From the NCBI GenBank assembly GCA_039566865.1, contig CM076959.1, positions 3,517,501 to 3,581,500 on the forward strand: 64,000 bases of DNA, read 5' to 3'. This DNA is from Aurelia coerulea. Lineage: Eukaryota > Cnidaria > Scyphozoa > Semaeostomeae > Ulmaridae. Position numbers and translations under genes: made by a program. The notes beneath the pieces are model-generated. The model worked only from the letters and a program-made list of their open reading frames with translations, did no database searches and was not told the origin of the DNA. This document shows, one piece after another, positions 11,516 to 21,032 of this stretch. Numbering within the stretch: the stretch's first letter is position 1; every line of letters begins with the position of its first letter.

Positions 11516-12593
11516 ATGGTGTATCGCAGTCCTATTTCGTCGGAGACTCGAGCTTTTATCAAGTTTAAGAGAAATACTTCTGCTACTGAGCTTCACAGAG
11601 AAACGGGGGTATCACTAGTTCAAATATATCGTATCTGGAAAGAGAACTCAAAGGCAAACATCAGATCGAAATCCAGGCAGGGAATTGGAGGACGGCCTAA
11701 GAAACTAACGGCGAAGGATGAAAGGCTGCTTCTAAGGCAGGTTCCTAAACTTCAAAAAGAGTTTCCTAACTGGACGGCAAGGCGGTTGATGGTAGAATGC
11801 AAAATCGAAAGTGTCAGCGTGAGAACCATAACGCGTCTATTGAACAGGAATGGCTACAAATATAGGCAAGCACGAAAAAAGGGACTAATATCGAAGTCGG
11901 ATCAACAGAAGAGGGTTAAATTTTCTAAGAAAATGATAAACGAGTATCCAGAAGATGTCTGGACGAAACATATAGCATTTTATTTCGATGGTGTCAGTTT
12001 TGTGTACAAGAGACATCCTAAAGATCAGGCACTGGCACCTAGGGGGGAGGGTTTGGAGAAGGGCAAACAAAGGACTTTTGCAAGGCTGTACAGCGAAGGG
12101 AAAGAAATGTGGCACTGGCGGCAAGCAAGTGAAGCTTTTTGTTGCTATATCGCACAACGAGGGAGTGATTTCTGCAGAGACGTACGAGCACTTCAATGGG
12201 GAAAGCTTTGCACAATTCGTGATTGATAAATTTGATACCATTTTTGACTCTGCACGGAAAAATACTCGAATGTGGATCCAAGATTGTGACCCATCTCAAA
12301 ACTCAAAGTTAGCAAAGGATGCCATGTTTGCTGTGAATGCAGACTTATTGCAAATACCACCACGTAGTCCGGACATCAACCCTATTGAAAACATTTTTCA
12401 TCTGGTTAAAAGACAACTAGACAATCAAGCAATTAAGGACAACATCATAACGGAGAGCAAGGTCGACTTTGAAACAAGAATAAAGCACACTCTGTTTGAA
12501 TTACCAGTATCCCATATCAACAACATAATTGAATCAATGGGAAGTAGAATGAAGAAAATCATCACGGAAAAAGGCAACAGACTAAAATATTAA
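11516..12593 (+). pseudogene. Tc1-like DD34E transposase, one frameshift
   Basis: The first frame, from the ATG at 11516, encodes a helix-turn-helix region (SLVQIYRIWKEN), a basic GRPKK linker and the first catalytic Asp (FYFDGVSFVYK). A second frame takes over and runs to the TAA at 12591-12593 with GTGGKQVKLFVAISH, the second Asp in WIQDCDPSQNSK and the Glu in SPDINPIENIF. Counting from that Asp to that Glu gives 34 intervening residues, the DD34E spacing of Tc1 elements. The frames overlap, and the likeliest break is a one-base length change in the run of six Gs at 12042-12047. Apart from it the gene looks intact, so the copy is young or the base is a sequencing error. It lies 200 bp inside the left end unit, a normal position for an autonomous element. 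Confidence 0.85.
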
Positions 12594-12910
12594 TGAACTA
12601 ATAAACTGCAGTGAATGGTTATTCCCACATAATATAAATGTTCCTTTTTGTTCATAAGTATGCAATTAATGCAATGTATTTGATTCTATCAATTATTTGT
12701 GTCGAAAACCAATTAATTACTCTTATCTAGCTGGTGATACTATTGCCGATTGCGCCAAGTATGCAGTCTCTCTGATAAGTAGAAGTATGTCAGTCTCTGT
12801 TTTTCTTGAATTTTGCGACAAGGTCACATTATTGAAATTCAGCAACCAAGAATTATCACCTGCTGAGAAAAATCAACTCCGGCAGCCCTAATCAAGAACA
12901 AATTAAAAGT

Positions 12911-13155
12911 GCGGTTAACCAAACGGTTAACCTCTTCTTCGAACAAAAACGGGCCATTTCACTGAATGATGTAGCGAATAACCACGGTTAACCACGGTTA
13001 ACCAGAGATTTTATAAAAAAATTGTAACAATATTTTTTTAACTAAGATTGGTTAATCGTGGTTAACCGTGGTTATTCGTCTTAAAGCAAGCAAAATCCTT
13101 TATTTTTAACCCAATCGCTACTTAACCAATTGGTTATCCGTATTGTTAACCGAAA
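12911..13155. promoter_or_regulatory. GGTTAACC iteron and hairpin cluster, candidate replication origin
   Basis: GGTTAACC palindromes occur at 12913, 12925, 12986, 12996 and 13060, with near copies at 13050, 13070 and 13130. Two 30-base arms (12975-13004 and 13049-13078) are inverted repeats with 29 of 30 positions matching around a 44-base AT-rich loop. The cluster lies about 100 bp past the stop of the helicase ORF. Iterated binding sites plus a stem-loop beside a Rep gene is the arrangement of rolling-circle or hairpin origins; the function here is inferred. Confidence 0.5.
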
Positions 13156-13249
13156 TAAGTGTTCAAATACTATATCTACTGGATGAAAATTCAACGAAAT
13201 AGTTCGAATCAAGTTCGTTCAATCAGTCAAAATCGGAAAATTATCAAAG

Positions 13250-14383
13250 TTACTCTAAATCAGCGCCTAGCATCACAAGCTCTGCAAAGCATCGTCCACA
13301 GGGAGGGATCTCTTTCTGTTCACCTTGTGGGATTTGATGTCGAAGCTCGAAGACCTTCCAACGTGAGTCCATCATGTCGTCTTCCATCCTGTTTGAGGCT
13401 GAGGTACAACGGCCTGTATAAATTATCGGAGCAATGCTTGTCGCAAAAACCGGCGTGTCCTTCTCCAACACAATGTCACGTGCAAATTGTGACTTAGGTG
13501 CAGCAAATCGAACTATCTGCACCTCTAGCAGCAAAAGTAAATCTTTCCAGGCAATTATTTCAGAAGACCAGCGAAAATCATTCAGAAATATGATCTCACT
13601 GTCCTGCACCCCTATCCAAGCAAAGGTGGTCGTTGCTGGATTCGCAAATGTCTTAAAGATAGTAGTGAGTGGCTGCAACAGAAATGTTTTACCGCAGTTC
13701 GCAGGCCCTACTATCATGAGGTTACGCCATTTGCCCCTTCCTTTCATCAACAGTTCTCTAAGTGCATAGGAAAACACATGGACATTGATGTGATTCTGTT
13801 TGATCACTTGCCTTGCACTCTCAATCCACTGCTTAGAACATCTCGGCACACAATCTCCATCAAGTGCAGCTTTTATGAGCTCCATTCTGGACGATTTTTC
13901 CCGCTCAAGAGTTGAAAGAGACTCTTCTAACTTCCAAGCGTTTACAATCATTGACTCCCGCTGTGCGTCTTTCTTGCCTAAAATCGCTTCCGTAAAATCC
14001 TCCCGTCCTTCGTCACTTTGTCCTTTCGCAAGAGCCCATAGTTCGTTGTCGGTATGAATTTTATTGGCAACAATCATCTTTTGCATTTCAAGATTTGATA
14101 ACCTCCTCCGTTTTGGCTTTGGCTTTGAACTGTCGGTGGCAGAAGATGTGCTGGCTGATGCAAAGTCTGTCGAAGATTCACGACGCTGACGCTTTGCTTC
14201 TTGGCTTGCCGTCATTCGTGCTTTTGATGGCAGTTTAGTTCTGGGAGATCGTGAATCTGCTAATGGTGGGTGCCCCTCAGAATGGAATGATGCTGCTTTA
14301 TCGAACTTCGTCGCGTAATCATAAGCGGAGTAATAGTTCTCATGTCTGCTTGAAAAATGTACAGAAATGCCGTATTCGTCCAT
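13250..14383 (-). pseudogene. superfamily 3 helicase part of an HUH replicase
   Basis: A 377-codon frame. Near its start is a tyrosine-rich stretch with YxxK spacing (YDYATKFDK) like motif III of rolling-circle initiators. Next comes a basic Ser-rich segment (KPKPKRRR), possibly a nuclear localisation signal. The helicase follows: Walker A GPANCGKT (about residue 231), Walker B IIFLNDFRW, a B'-like stretch, motif C PVFATS, then a C-terminal RWKVFELRHQIPQ region with CxxC. The P-loop and the order of motifs resemble parvovirus NS1 and CRESS-virus Rep helicases. The N-terminal nuclease half is encoded at 15848-16126, separated by a 1.5 kb insertion. The frames on the two sides are compatible, so the gene is simply split. 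Whether it is of viral or transposon origin is not decided by sequence alone. Confidence 0.75.
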
Positions 14384-14387
14384 TAAA

Positions 14388-15858
14388 GCTACACTCCCAT
14401 GAATAGACCCAACGCTGCTGGGGCTTAGCTGCCCTTCAGATATATTTCAACCTTATCGTGAATATTTCCTCATAAGCATCGGACAAACACAAGGTTGCAT
14501 TTTCTCATCATTAGGGCAAGTTGGGCTTAGAGGGAACTAGCCCATCTCCCGAAAAACAAATAACCCTCCCGAAGGTAGGGTTGGAAGGAAAACCTTCACT
14601 TTTTCCCGCAAAACTAGTCCCCTCGTCCATGTTGGACAAAACTTCCAGATGCATCTGCAAAAGAAAGAAGATCCAACATGAAAAATGTGATTGAGGCGGG
14701 TGGGTGGGAGACTTAATTTGCAACCACTCCGCACGAGTGTGCAAAATTTACTAACTTCTCAAATCAAACTCTGTTTTATACTGCAAGAAGAAACCATGCC
14801 ACATGTTCGACTATCATTGAGCACGTAGATAATAAAACACATGACATCTCTAGAGAGTCAAAATCTATGGTATTGCAAATCGCCAGAGGCGTAATAAACA
14901 ATAAAAAGCATGTTCGTTGCTTTAACTCCGATTAGAATTTCATTCTAATCTGCATTTAAAGCTACACTCCCATGAATAGACCCAACGCTGCTGGGGCTTA
15001 GCTGCCCTTCAGATATATTTCAACCTTATTGTGAATATTTCCTCATAAGCATCGGACAAACACAAGGTTGCATTTTCTCATCATTAGGGCAAGTTGGGCT
15101 TAGAGGGAACTAGCCCATCTCCCGAAAAACAAATAACCCTCCCGAAGGTAGGGTTGGAAGGAAAACCTTCACTTTTCCCGCCACAGAACACGAAGCGAGG
15201 AAATGAAGTGAAAAGAAGCGCAGTGTTCCCCCCAACCCACACCAAGAGGAGAGAAAGAACGCAAGACCCGAATACGAAACAGGGTCGAAGCGAGATTAAG
15301 ATGAGAAAATGCAACCCCGGTAAGCGATAGCTAGGATGATACTTTGAAATACCTGCATTGCCAACCAGAGGCGAAAGAGCACATCTTATAAATGAAAACG
15401 AAGTTTCTTACCAAATCTGAGGCTCCATGCCTCGTGCTAATCCAAAGTAGAATCGCATTACTGCCACAAACTGGCCTGCAAAATGGCCTGCCAACTTAGC
15501 TGAAAAGGAAAACATATGGCTCGAAGGCCACACACACATAACACACATACACACAAGCAAGCCCGAAGGCCATTTTCAACACGCACTGCTCGACTCGCTG
15601 TCGAGACTTTTAGACTTAATTTGCAACCACTCCGCACGAGTGTGCAAAATTTACTAACTTCTCAAATCAAACTCTGTTTTATACTGCAAGAAGAAACCAT
15701 GCCACATGTTCGACTATCATTGAGCACGTAGATAATAAAACACATGACATCTCTAGAGAGTCAAAATCTATGGTATTGCAAATCGCCAGAGGCGTAATAA
15801 ACAATAAAAAGCATGTTCGTTGCTTTAACTCTGATTAGAATTTCATTCTAATCTGCAT
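14388..15858. mobile_element. tandem pair of non-autonomous elements splitting the replicase
   Basis: Two direct copies (14388-14955, 568 bp; 14961-15858, 898 bp) share about 220 bp at one end (AGCTACACTCCCATGAATAG...) and about 250 bp at the other, but have different middles of about 105 and 440 bp. TTAAA stands at the left junction (14383-14387), between the copies (14956-14960) and at the right junction (15859-15863). A short palindrome GATTAGAATTTCATTCTAATC-like hairpin sits 11 bp from one end. A 3' hairpin, tandem arrangement and variable cargo recall Helitron/Helentron derivatives, but the family is not proven. Confidence 0.65.
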
Positions 15859-16126
15859 TTAAACGAGCCTTAGATCTATTCCACCGTTTGTTGCCACTGA
15901 GTTTGAGAGCAAGGTGATAGTGCTTTCCACCATCAGCATGATCTTCGCGGCTGCAGGCCCAGTGCAATGGTTTCACCTTTCCTTTTGATTCAAAAGTGCG
16001 AACAACTACCTTTGCAAATGACTCTCTCGTGGGGAACCTTTTGAGATCTGCTTGGCTGTATGTTACCATGTACGTGGATCGAACAGTTCTAGGATCCAAT
16101 TCGTTTTCAATAAAATTTGCCGCCAT
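15848..16126 (-). pseudogene. HUH endonuclease domain, 5' part of the split replicase
   Basis: A 92-codon frame starting at an ATG in good context (AAGATGG). It shows a motif I-like YMVTYSQAD and the metal-binding HUH motif in GGKHYHLALKL, at the expected distance. Its stop lies inside the inserted element; beyond the insert the frame continues at 14383. HUH nucleases nick one DNA strand at an origin and start rolling-circle or rolling-hairpin replication. It is 400 bp inside the right 274-bp end unit. Confidence 0.7.
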
Positions 16127-16529
16127 CTTACTTTTACTCGGCAGTTCAACTCGAAATAAATTTGGCCTCTGATAAACAATTGCCCTTTTATCGCAGATTT
16201 AGTTCATTCATTGGTTGTATTTGCCTTTGGGTGAAATTTTCACAAGCATCCGGTGATGGCAAATTGGTGGCACAATGGATATAAAAACATTTTTACCTTC
16301 ATGAGTGTAAGAGACGAGGGCTTTCATCAGATATATCCGCTAGCACACACACTATAGCTATTTTGAACCTCAAAAGGAAATGAGTACATCCTCTGATGGA
16401 AGCAATACAATGCCTTTTCGATAGTAATATGCTAGTACAATATATTTAAACTAAATGAGTGAACTTTGTGATACGATATTTGCCGTAGTAAGCAGTAAGA
16501 CTCGATTTACCAGAAAGTCTACATTCAGA

Positions 16530-16803
16530 CAATCGCAGACAAAACTCTTGTAACAGTACTCTTTTTTTGTGTAAATTTAGCACTGTGTGTTTTAATTCCC
16601 CCCGCCCCCCTAATCAATGTTGATTTGCACTTTGGTGGTTTTGGACTTAATTACGAGACAACATGTGACCATTACCACCCAACATTGAACCGGGGGGGAG
16701 GGGGATTGTAGCAAAAGTTGGCCTTTTCTAAGAGAGGCAGACAGGCCTGCTAATTTTTTTTGCAAAAATCAACGACTGTTACAAGGAGTTTTGTCTGCGA
16801 TTG
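16530..16803. repeat. right 274-bp end unit with inverted ends
   Basis: Direct copy of 11036-11309 with a handful of substitutions and single-base length changes. It is followed by the TA duplication, and preceded by TTCAGA, which is the inverse of the TCTGA that follows the left unit. Confidence 0.88.
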
Positions 16804-17320
16804 TAGCTCCCTGGTCTAAAATCGAAGTATACATTTTAAACTCTCTCACCGGCAGCTCGAGGACGGACAGCTCAAGGGTCTATTTCCCTTGTGTAAAATC
16901 GAAGTATAAAATTTTTAGCTCTCTCACTGGCAGCTCGATGACCGACAGCTCGAGGGTCTATTTCCCTTGTCTAAAATTGAGACGTAAATTTTTAGCTCTC
17001 TCCCCGGCAGCTTGAGGACGGACAGCTCTAGGGTCTAGCTCCCTGGTCTAAAATCGAAGTATAAATTTTTAGCTCTGACCAACAGCTCGAGGGTCTATTT
17101 CCCTTGTCTAAAATCGAGACGTGAATTTTTAGCTCTCTCACCGGCAGCTGGAGGACGGACAGCTTGAGGGTCTAGCTCCCTGGTCTAAAATCGAAGGATA
17201 AATTTTTAGCTCTCTGACCGACAGCTCGAGGGTCTAGCTCCCTTGTCTAAAATCGAAGTATAAATTTTTAGCTCTCTCACCAGCAGCTCGATGACCGACA
17301 GCTCGAGGGTCCAAGTCCCG
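16804..17320. repeat. right foldback arm, outer part of the inverted array
   Basis: The array resumes here with TAGCTCCCTGG, the second half of the unit that was cut at 11035. It continues to the unique arm sequence shared with 4304-4650. One unit carries the rarer spelling TTTTAAACTCTCTC in place of TTTTTAGCTCTCTC. Confidence 0.88.
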
Positions 17321-17423
17321 GCTCTTATTTCTCCGAGCAGTAAACGACCCATGAGGACCCCCTTCTTTGAGTTTGAAGTCGAGGCTACTGGTCACGTGAC
17401 CGAAGAACTCGATCGGATTGATA

Positions 17424-17493
17424 ATGGCGGACGGAGTGAAGATTTGGAGGTTAGTCATGGATGTTTTTTGGCTAATAAAAGATGGAATTGAAG
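17424..17493 (+). CDS. possible 23-codon first exon in right foldback arm
   Basis: Mirror copy of the minus-strand candidate exon at 4459-4528. The single base difference between the two copies inside this frame (GTT versus GTA) is synonymous, and the GTGAGT donor is kept. Transcription would run out of the element towards 17.65 kb and beyond. Confidence 0.3.
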
Positions 17494-17669
17494 GTGAGTA
17501 ATTATTAATTACATATCAAATTAATCCCCATGTTCTTGGCTATCGATTGATATACAATACATATGTAACAGACATACAACGACAAAGTTATAAGTACAAA
17601 CAGTATAGACACGGTCTGAAGAGGGTGTGCGAAACTGCATTAGCACCAAATGTTGACCCCCGGAAAAGC

Positions 17670-18170
17670 CTATTGTTTCCTTTGAAGCCAGGCCTTTAGT
17701 TTCAAATTTGCTTCACAATAGATTATGACTCCTTGTCGCCTATGAATAATACCTTTCATCTTGCCGACCTCATATTTACAGGCAAACCTCAGATATACTG
17801 GTGCCTCATATTTACAGGCTCGCGCCACGGTGGATTCTCCCTCTAACTGAGTAGACTTGAGATTGACCTCTCTCTTATCACCGAATTCCATTGATAGCAG
17901 TTTCTTACTGGCATAATCCATCATGGTGTATGTTCCCTTTGAGGCACTAAAGCCTGGAGAATCCATCCTCCCATCTCCACAGATGACAATTTTCCCATCA
18001 CCACCCTTTGCCTCATCAATGATTTTATCTCGCTTCTCTTTGAATTCTTGCTCAACTGTTGGGGAAACATACAGGCGTTGATTGGTGTAAAAAGAGGTCT
18101 GAATTCGATTCTCAATTGAAGAAAGTGTCTGTCCTGAGAGGGTCTATTCCAAAAATGGACATTTATCATT
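17670..18170 (-). pseudogene. transposase-like fragment with GDGRxDSPG motif
   Basis: A minus-strand frame reads TVEQEFKEKRDKIIDEAKGG, then ICGDGRMDSPGFSASKGTYT and MMDYASKKLL. The GDGRxDSPG...KGTYT signature recurs in a multi-copy, transposase-like family of aquatic animals that I recall as Kolobok-like; that assignment is from memory. After about 80 residues the similarity dissolves and a short direct repeat (CTCATATTTACAGGC twice, 17765-17822) appears. The fragment stops just outside the right end of the foldback element. Confidence 0.4.
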
Positions 18171-18299
18171 TTGTTGATGGTGTTGAAAGGCGAAACTTAA
18201 AAGGTCAGGGAAAGCAAAATTTAGGGGGAGGTTACGCCTTTATGCTAAGGTGGCATGACTGTTGTTTCATGTGGTATGCTGCAGAAAAGTTTTGATTTT

Positions 18300-18540
18300 A
18301 ACCAAGGCTCATTTGAAAGTTGGCATGGAGTGAACATTTTTATTGATGCAAATGAATAGCACTGTTAAATGATAAAAAATCCTTTTCAAATTCAGCAGTC
18401 AGCAGCCAATCCTGCAAAATATCGGATAACTCAAAAATTGAGCAAGGTATAACAAACGTTGAAAACAAGTTCTTATCACTCAACAGTGCTATTAACTTGC
18501 ATCAATGAAAAATACCGCTTCATATCACCTTTGAGTTGAT
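18300..18540. other. short gap, nothing recognised
   Basis: AT-rich, no open frame or repeat recognised. Confidence 0.5.
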
Positions 18541-18560
18541 CTATAAATCGTAAGTAGCGT

Positions 18561-19193
18561 TCAGAGAAGTCCTTCTATTTTCCAAAGTATGATGGAATTT
18601 TCCTTTACACCAGCATCCTTGAGTGCCTTCTCTACGTCTTTCACGCCTGTTAACTTCATGCATTCCTTCCACTCCTCCCAGTTGCCCTGATGAACATTTT
18701 CCTTGAAACAGTCCTCGATTCCACTTTTCCACAATACGAATAGCAACGGTTGGCCGATTCTTCCCGTTACTTGGCCTTTTTTGCCTTCCAGTGTTCCAAA
18801 GGCCTCCCAAAAGCCAGTTACTTTCTTCGGGAGTACTTCTGTCAGTCCCTTGGCCCATGCCTGCACCTTCCCCAGATTGAGTATCTCGTAGAATCGTCCA
18901 CTGCTAACATTGAAGAATTCCGAGAACAGCTCGTGCAGCCTTTCTTTCTCCTGTTCCACTTCCGAAATTATTCTTGCCATTGGTAGCGCCATTCGCACCA
19001 GAAAGACGAGATTTCTTGGCTCCCTGATATTTACAGTCATTTTCAGTCTCATGTCTAGGGGGGCACAATGTTCCGGGATTCTGACACAAGTCATCACTTG
19101 GTACAGCAACTTCGCCGTATGGGCACTGCTGGTCACATATGCATTTGTCCCTCATTGCATGACTTTTTACAATCTGGTAAGATAAGATAGACA
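18561..19193 (-). pseudogene. unidentified coding remnant, Cys-rich then helical
   Basis: Two overlapping minus frames look coding. The upstream one (19193-18960) is Cys-rich (CICDQQCPYGEVAVPSDDLC) and then basic. The downstream one (about 18970-18561) is a helical, Lys/Glu-rich segment (EKERLHELFSEFF, GVKDVEKALKDAGVKENSI). The shift between them near 18965 suggests a broken gene. No family was recognised. It may belong with the fragments at 17670 and 20055, all on the same strand. Confidence 0.35.
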
Positions 19194-20039
19194 ATGATCA
19201 GAAACTGCATCTATTATTATTGTTATAATTGTTGTGATTATTATTGCAATCATGGCGCGGGTGTGCAACTAGGTTCCCCTCTCGGAAGACGTTCACTTTG
19301 GAAACCACTACCTGGCTTATTACACTACAATTTGACTTGCATTATTTATGATTGCTCAAGGTATGTTCTCCTGACTATAGGAAGACCTGCGATGAAGCAA
19401 GATCACAATGTTCTCTATGCTGAGAGTCCATGAGATTTTCTCGAGATTTTGAGAATTCTCATTGTTCACATTGGCAACAAGACGATTATCAAAAGCTATT
19501 ATTCACACACATGTCATCCAAAAGATACTGGAAATATACGCAAAAATTGCGCCGTTCTTTAGGCAGTCGAGAACAACCTTGATTCATACAATTCCATTCA
19601 ATGGTTTCCAGAAAGTTTTCAAACAAGTGGGAAATATTTTTGCACACCCTTTAAATCACCAGGTTTGGTGTACATGCATTATTTTCCATTAGCTCTTTTG
19701 TTCTCTTATTTTCATTGTTTTTCTGTGGCTGTTTTGTTCAAATATGTTTGGTAGGTGGATGTGTTTTTTTTTTCACGAAAGGCCTTCAAAGTGACATATT
19801 TCTTGGTAAAATATCTTTCAATACAAGGAAAAACGTGCCTTGTTCAAGGTAGCATTGTTGAAAGACAATTATTCAGATGTATCTTGTGAAGATGTCAATG
19901 AGTTTTGAATTGCTGAATTTTGCCATCACCGATTTGAAATGAACGTTGAATGCAGTTTGGCTCTGATTGCTTGGTTACCCGCAGTAAGTAAGTCATGCTG
20001 AGTTACAAAAGTTATAATATAAGAGTGCCACACTTACTT
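19194..20039. other. non-coding gap
   Basis: AT-rich sequence. A polypyrimidine run at about 19760 and an AGATTTTCTCGAGATTTTGAG-like short repeat near 19435 are the only structure seen. Confidence 0.5.
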
Positions 20040-20054
20040 GCATTACGTAGGATT

Positions 20055-20350
20055 TCATGTCCTCTTCTGATAGTTGGACTCGTACAGGAGTTGCATGGCT
20101 ACCTCTGTTGGGACCGTTCTCCTGGAAATATTTTGCGGCATTCTCATGTTGTACTTTATCCCTTGCTCCGCTGGCTTAATCATTGTCGCCACCACTGCAC
20201 CTACATCTTTTTTGCAACGGAATGCTTTAGCGTCTGCCTTGGTTTCCAGTGGGGTGGGGTCTTCTTCTACTGTTTCCTCATCTGTAGTGTCTATTGATGG
20301 TGGCACTGCTTCTAGCGTATTTCTGGCTGCAACTTTCTGGGCGCTGTCCT
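20055..20350 (-). pseudogene. unidentified coding fragment
   Basis: About 95 codons open on the minus strand (PSIDTTDEETVEED, DVGAVVATMIKPAEQ). The frame then continues plausibly in another register (KYFQENGPNRGSH, EEDMKSYVMQ) on to about 20040. No domain was recognised. Confidence 0.25.
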
Positions 20351-20419
20351 GGTTTTAGAAAGGATACAAGGAGATATCGATATTTTGGGTTGTGCAGAAA
20401 CTGAGACTTTGAACGAAAA

Positions 20420-21032
20420 AAAAATAAAAACCGGTAATAAATATTGAAGAAATTGAGAAGGCAATTGAAAGTGTGGTCGATGCTGATGCATTGTCAGATA
20501 ATAATAATATGATTGTCAGTGCCTTGAAAAGATCCTTTTCAATTTTGTGTTCCAACAATGCTGAACTTAGACATATAAGAGGGAAAAAAACAAGAGTCAT
20601 AGAGCAGCTTAAAAGAAAAACCAAGGAAGACTGGAGAAAAAGCAAGTACAAACATTTGATTTTGTCATTACATGGTACTGTTATACAACTGACAAAAATG
20701 ATTAATGACAGCATGTCAATTGCTGACAAAGCTTGTGAGCAGCTGTCTTTCTACCAAGGAAGTGGTAAATATTGGACAAACTCTGAAACTGTGGGTATAA
20801 ATCACATGAGCAATTTAATTTCCTTGCCAAATGTTCCTATAAACTCAAATGAAAAGTCTGTTTTCTTTGAGCAGTGTTCTCCCGAGCGGTTTGACTTGAA
20901 GAAATCCCATCCAGTTGCAGGAAGCACTTTATATGACATAAATGGGTTTGATACTTTGAAACGCAAGCAGCAGAAGTGGTATGAGTATCACAACGGTGTT
21001 GGTCATCCACCATTTCCTGACAATATTCTTAA
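20420..21032 (+). CDS. unidentified exon-like ORF, cut by a piggyBac-type end
   Basis: About 200 codons on the plus strand, from IEEIEKAIESVVDADAL through SFSILCSNNAELRHIRGKK and ERFDLKKSHPVAG to HNGVGHPPFPDNI. Highly charged, helical start. The frame runs straight into the TTAACCCTATTTGTACTGG end of a MITE at 21029, so the native 3' end is lost. No family was recognised. Confidence 0.35.

Larger units (their letters stand above)
11036..16803. mobile_element. 5.77 kb composite unit with transposase and HUH/SF3 replication module
   Basis: Two 274-bp direct repeats (11036-11309 and 16530-16803) bound this unit. Outside it a TA is duplicated (11034-11035, 16804-16805) and the broken tandem unit GGGTC-TA / TA-GCTCCCTGG would be restored by removal, so the whole block entered as one piece. 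The inner junctions of the two repeats have no TA. Inside, left to right: a Tc1-like transposase (plus), a hairpin/iteron region, an SF3 helicase ORF (minus), a tandem insertion, and an HUH endonuclease ORF (minus). The outer ends form an inverted repeat because each 274-bp unit has inverted ends. Confidence 0.7.
4304..17648. mobile_element. 13.3 kb foldback element with tandem-array arms
   Basis: The sequence starting TGGTGCTAATGCAG at 4304 recurs inverted, ending CTGCATTAGCACCA at 17648. Homology continues inward through about 350 bp of unique sequence and then into a 62/77-bp tandem array. A 5-bp direct repeat AATGT flanks both ends (4299-4303 and 17649-17653), as expected for a target duplication. 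This is the architecture of Foldback-type elements: long inverted repeats made of short tandem subrepeats. The interior holds a LINE, a MITE and a 5.8 kb composite insertion and no transposase clearly belonging to the foldback ends, so it is probably mobilised in trans. Arms differ by only scattered substitutions in the unique part. Confidence 0.75.

Noticed and set aside
13434..14057. Two plus-strand frames opposite the helicase
   Set aside because: Antisense shadows of the SF3 helicase ORF, which has the recognisable motifs.
14511..15330. Small frames inside the tandem insertion (repeated SEGFPSNPTFGRVICFSGDG)
   Set aside because: The same peptide arises twice only because the element ends are duplicated; no start, splice or domain support.
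14511..15330. LTR retrotransposon interpretation of the duplicated 568/898-bp units
   Set aside because: The two copies abut directly with only TTAAA between them, no TG...CA termini, no primer-binding site or gag-pol between.
16791..17015. A frame across the foldback array (SLTGSSRTDSSRVYF repeats)
   Set aside because: Direct translation of the 62/77-bp satellite; unit lengths are not multiples of three, so no protein is kept.
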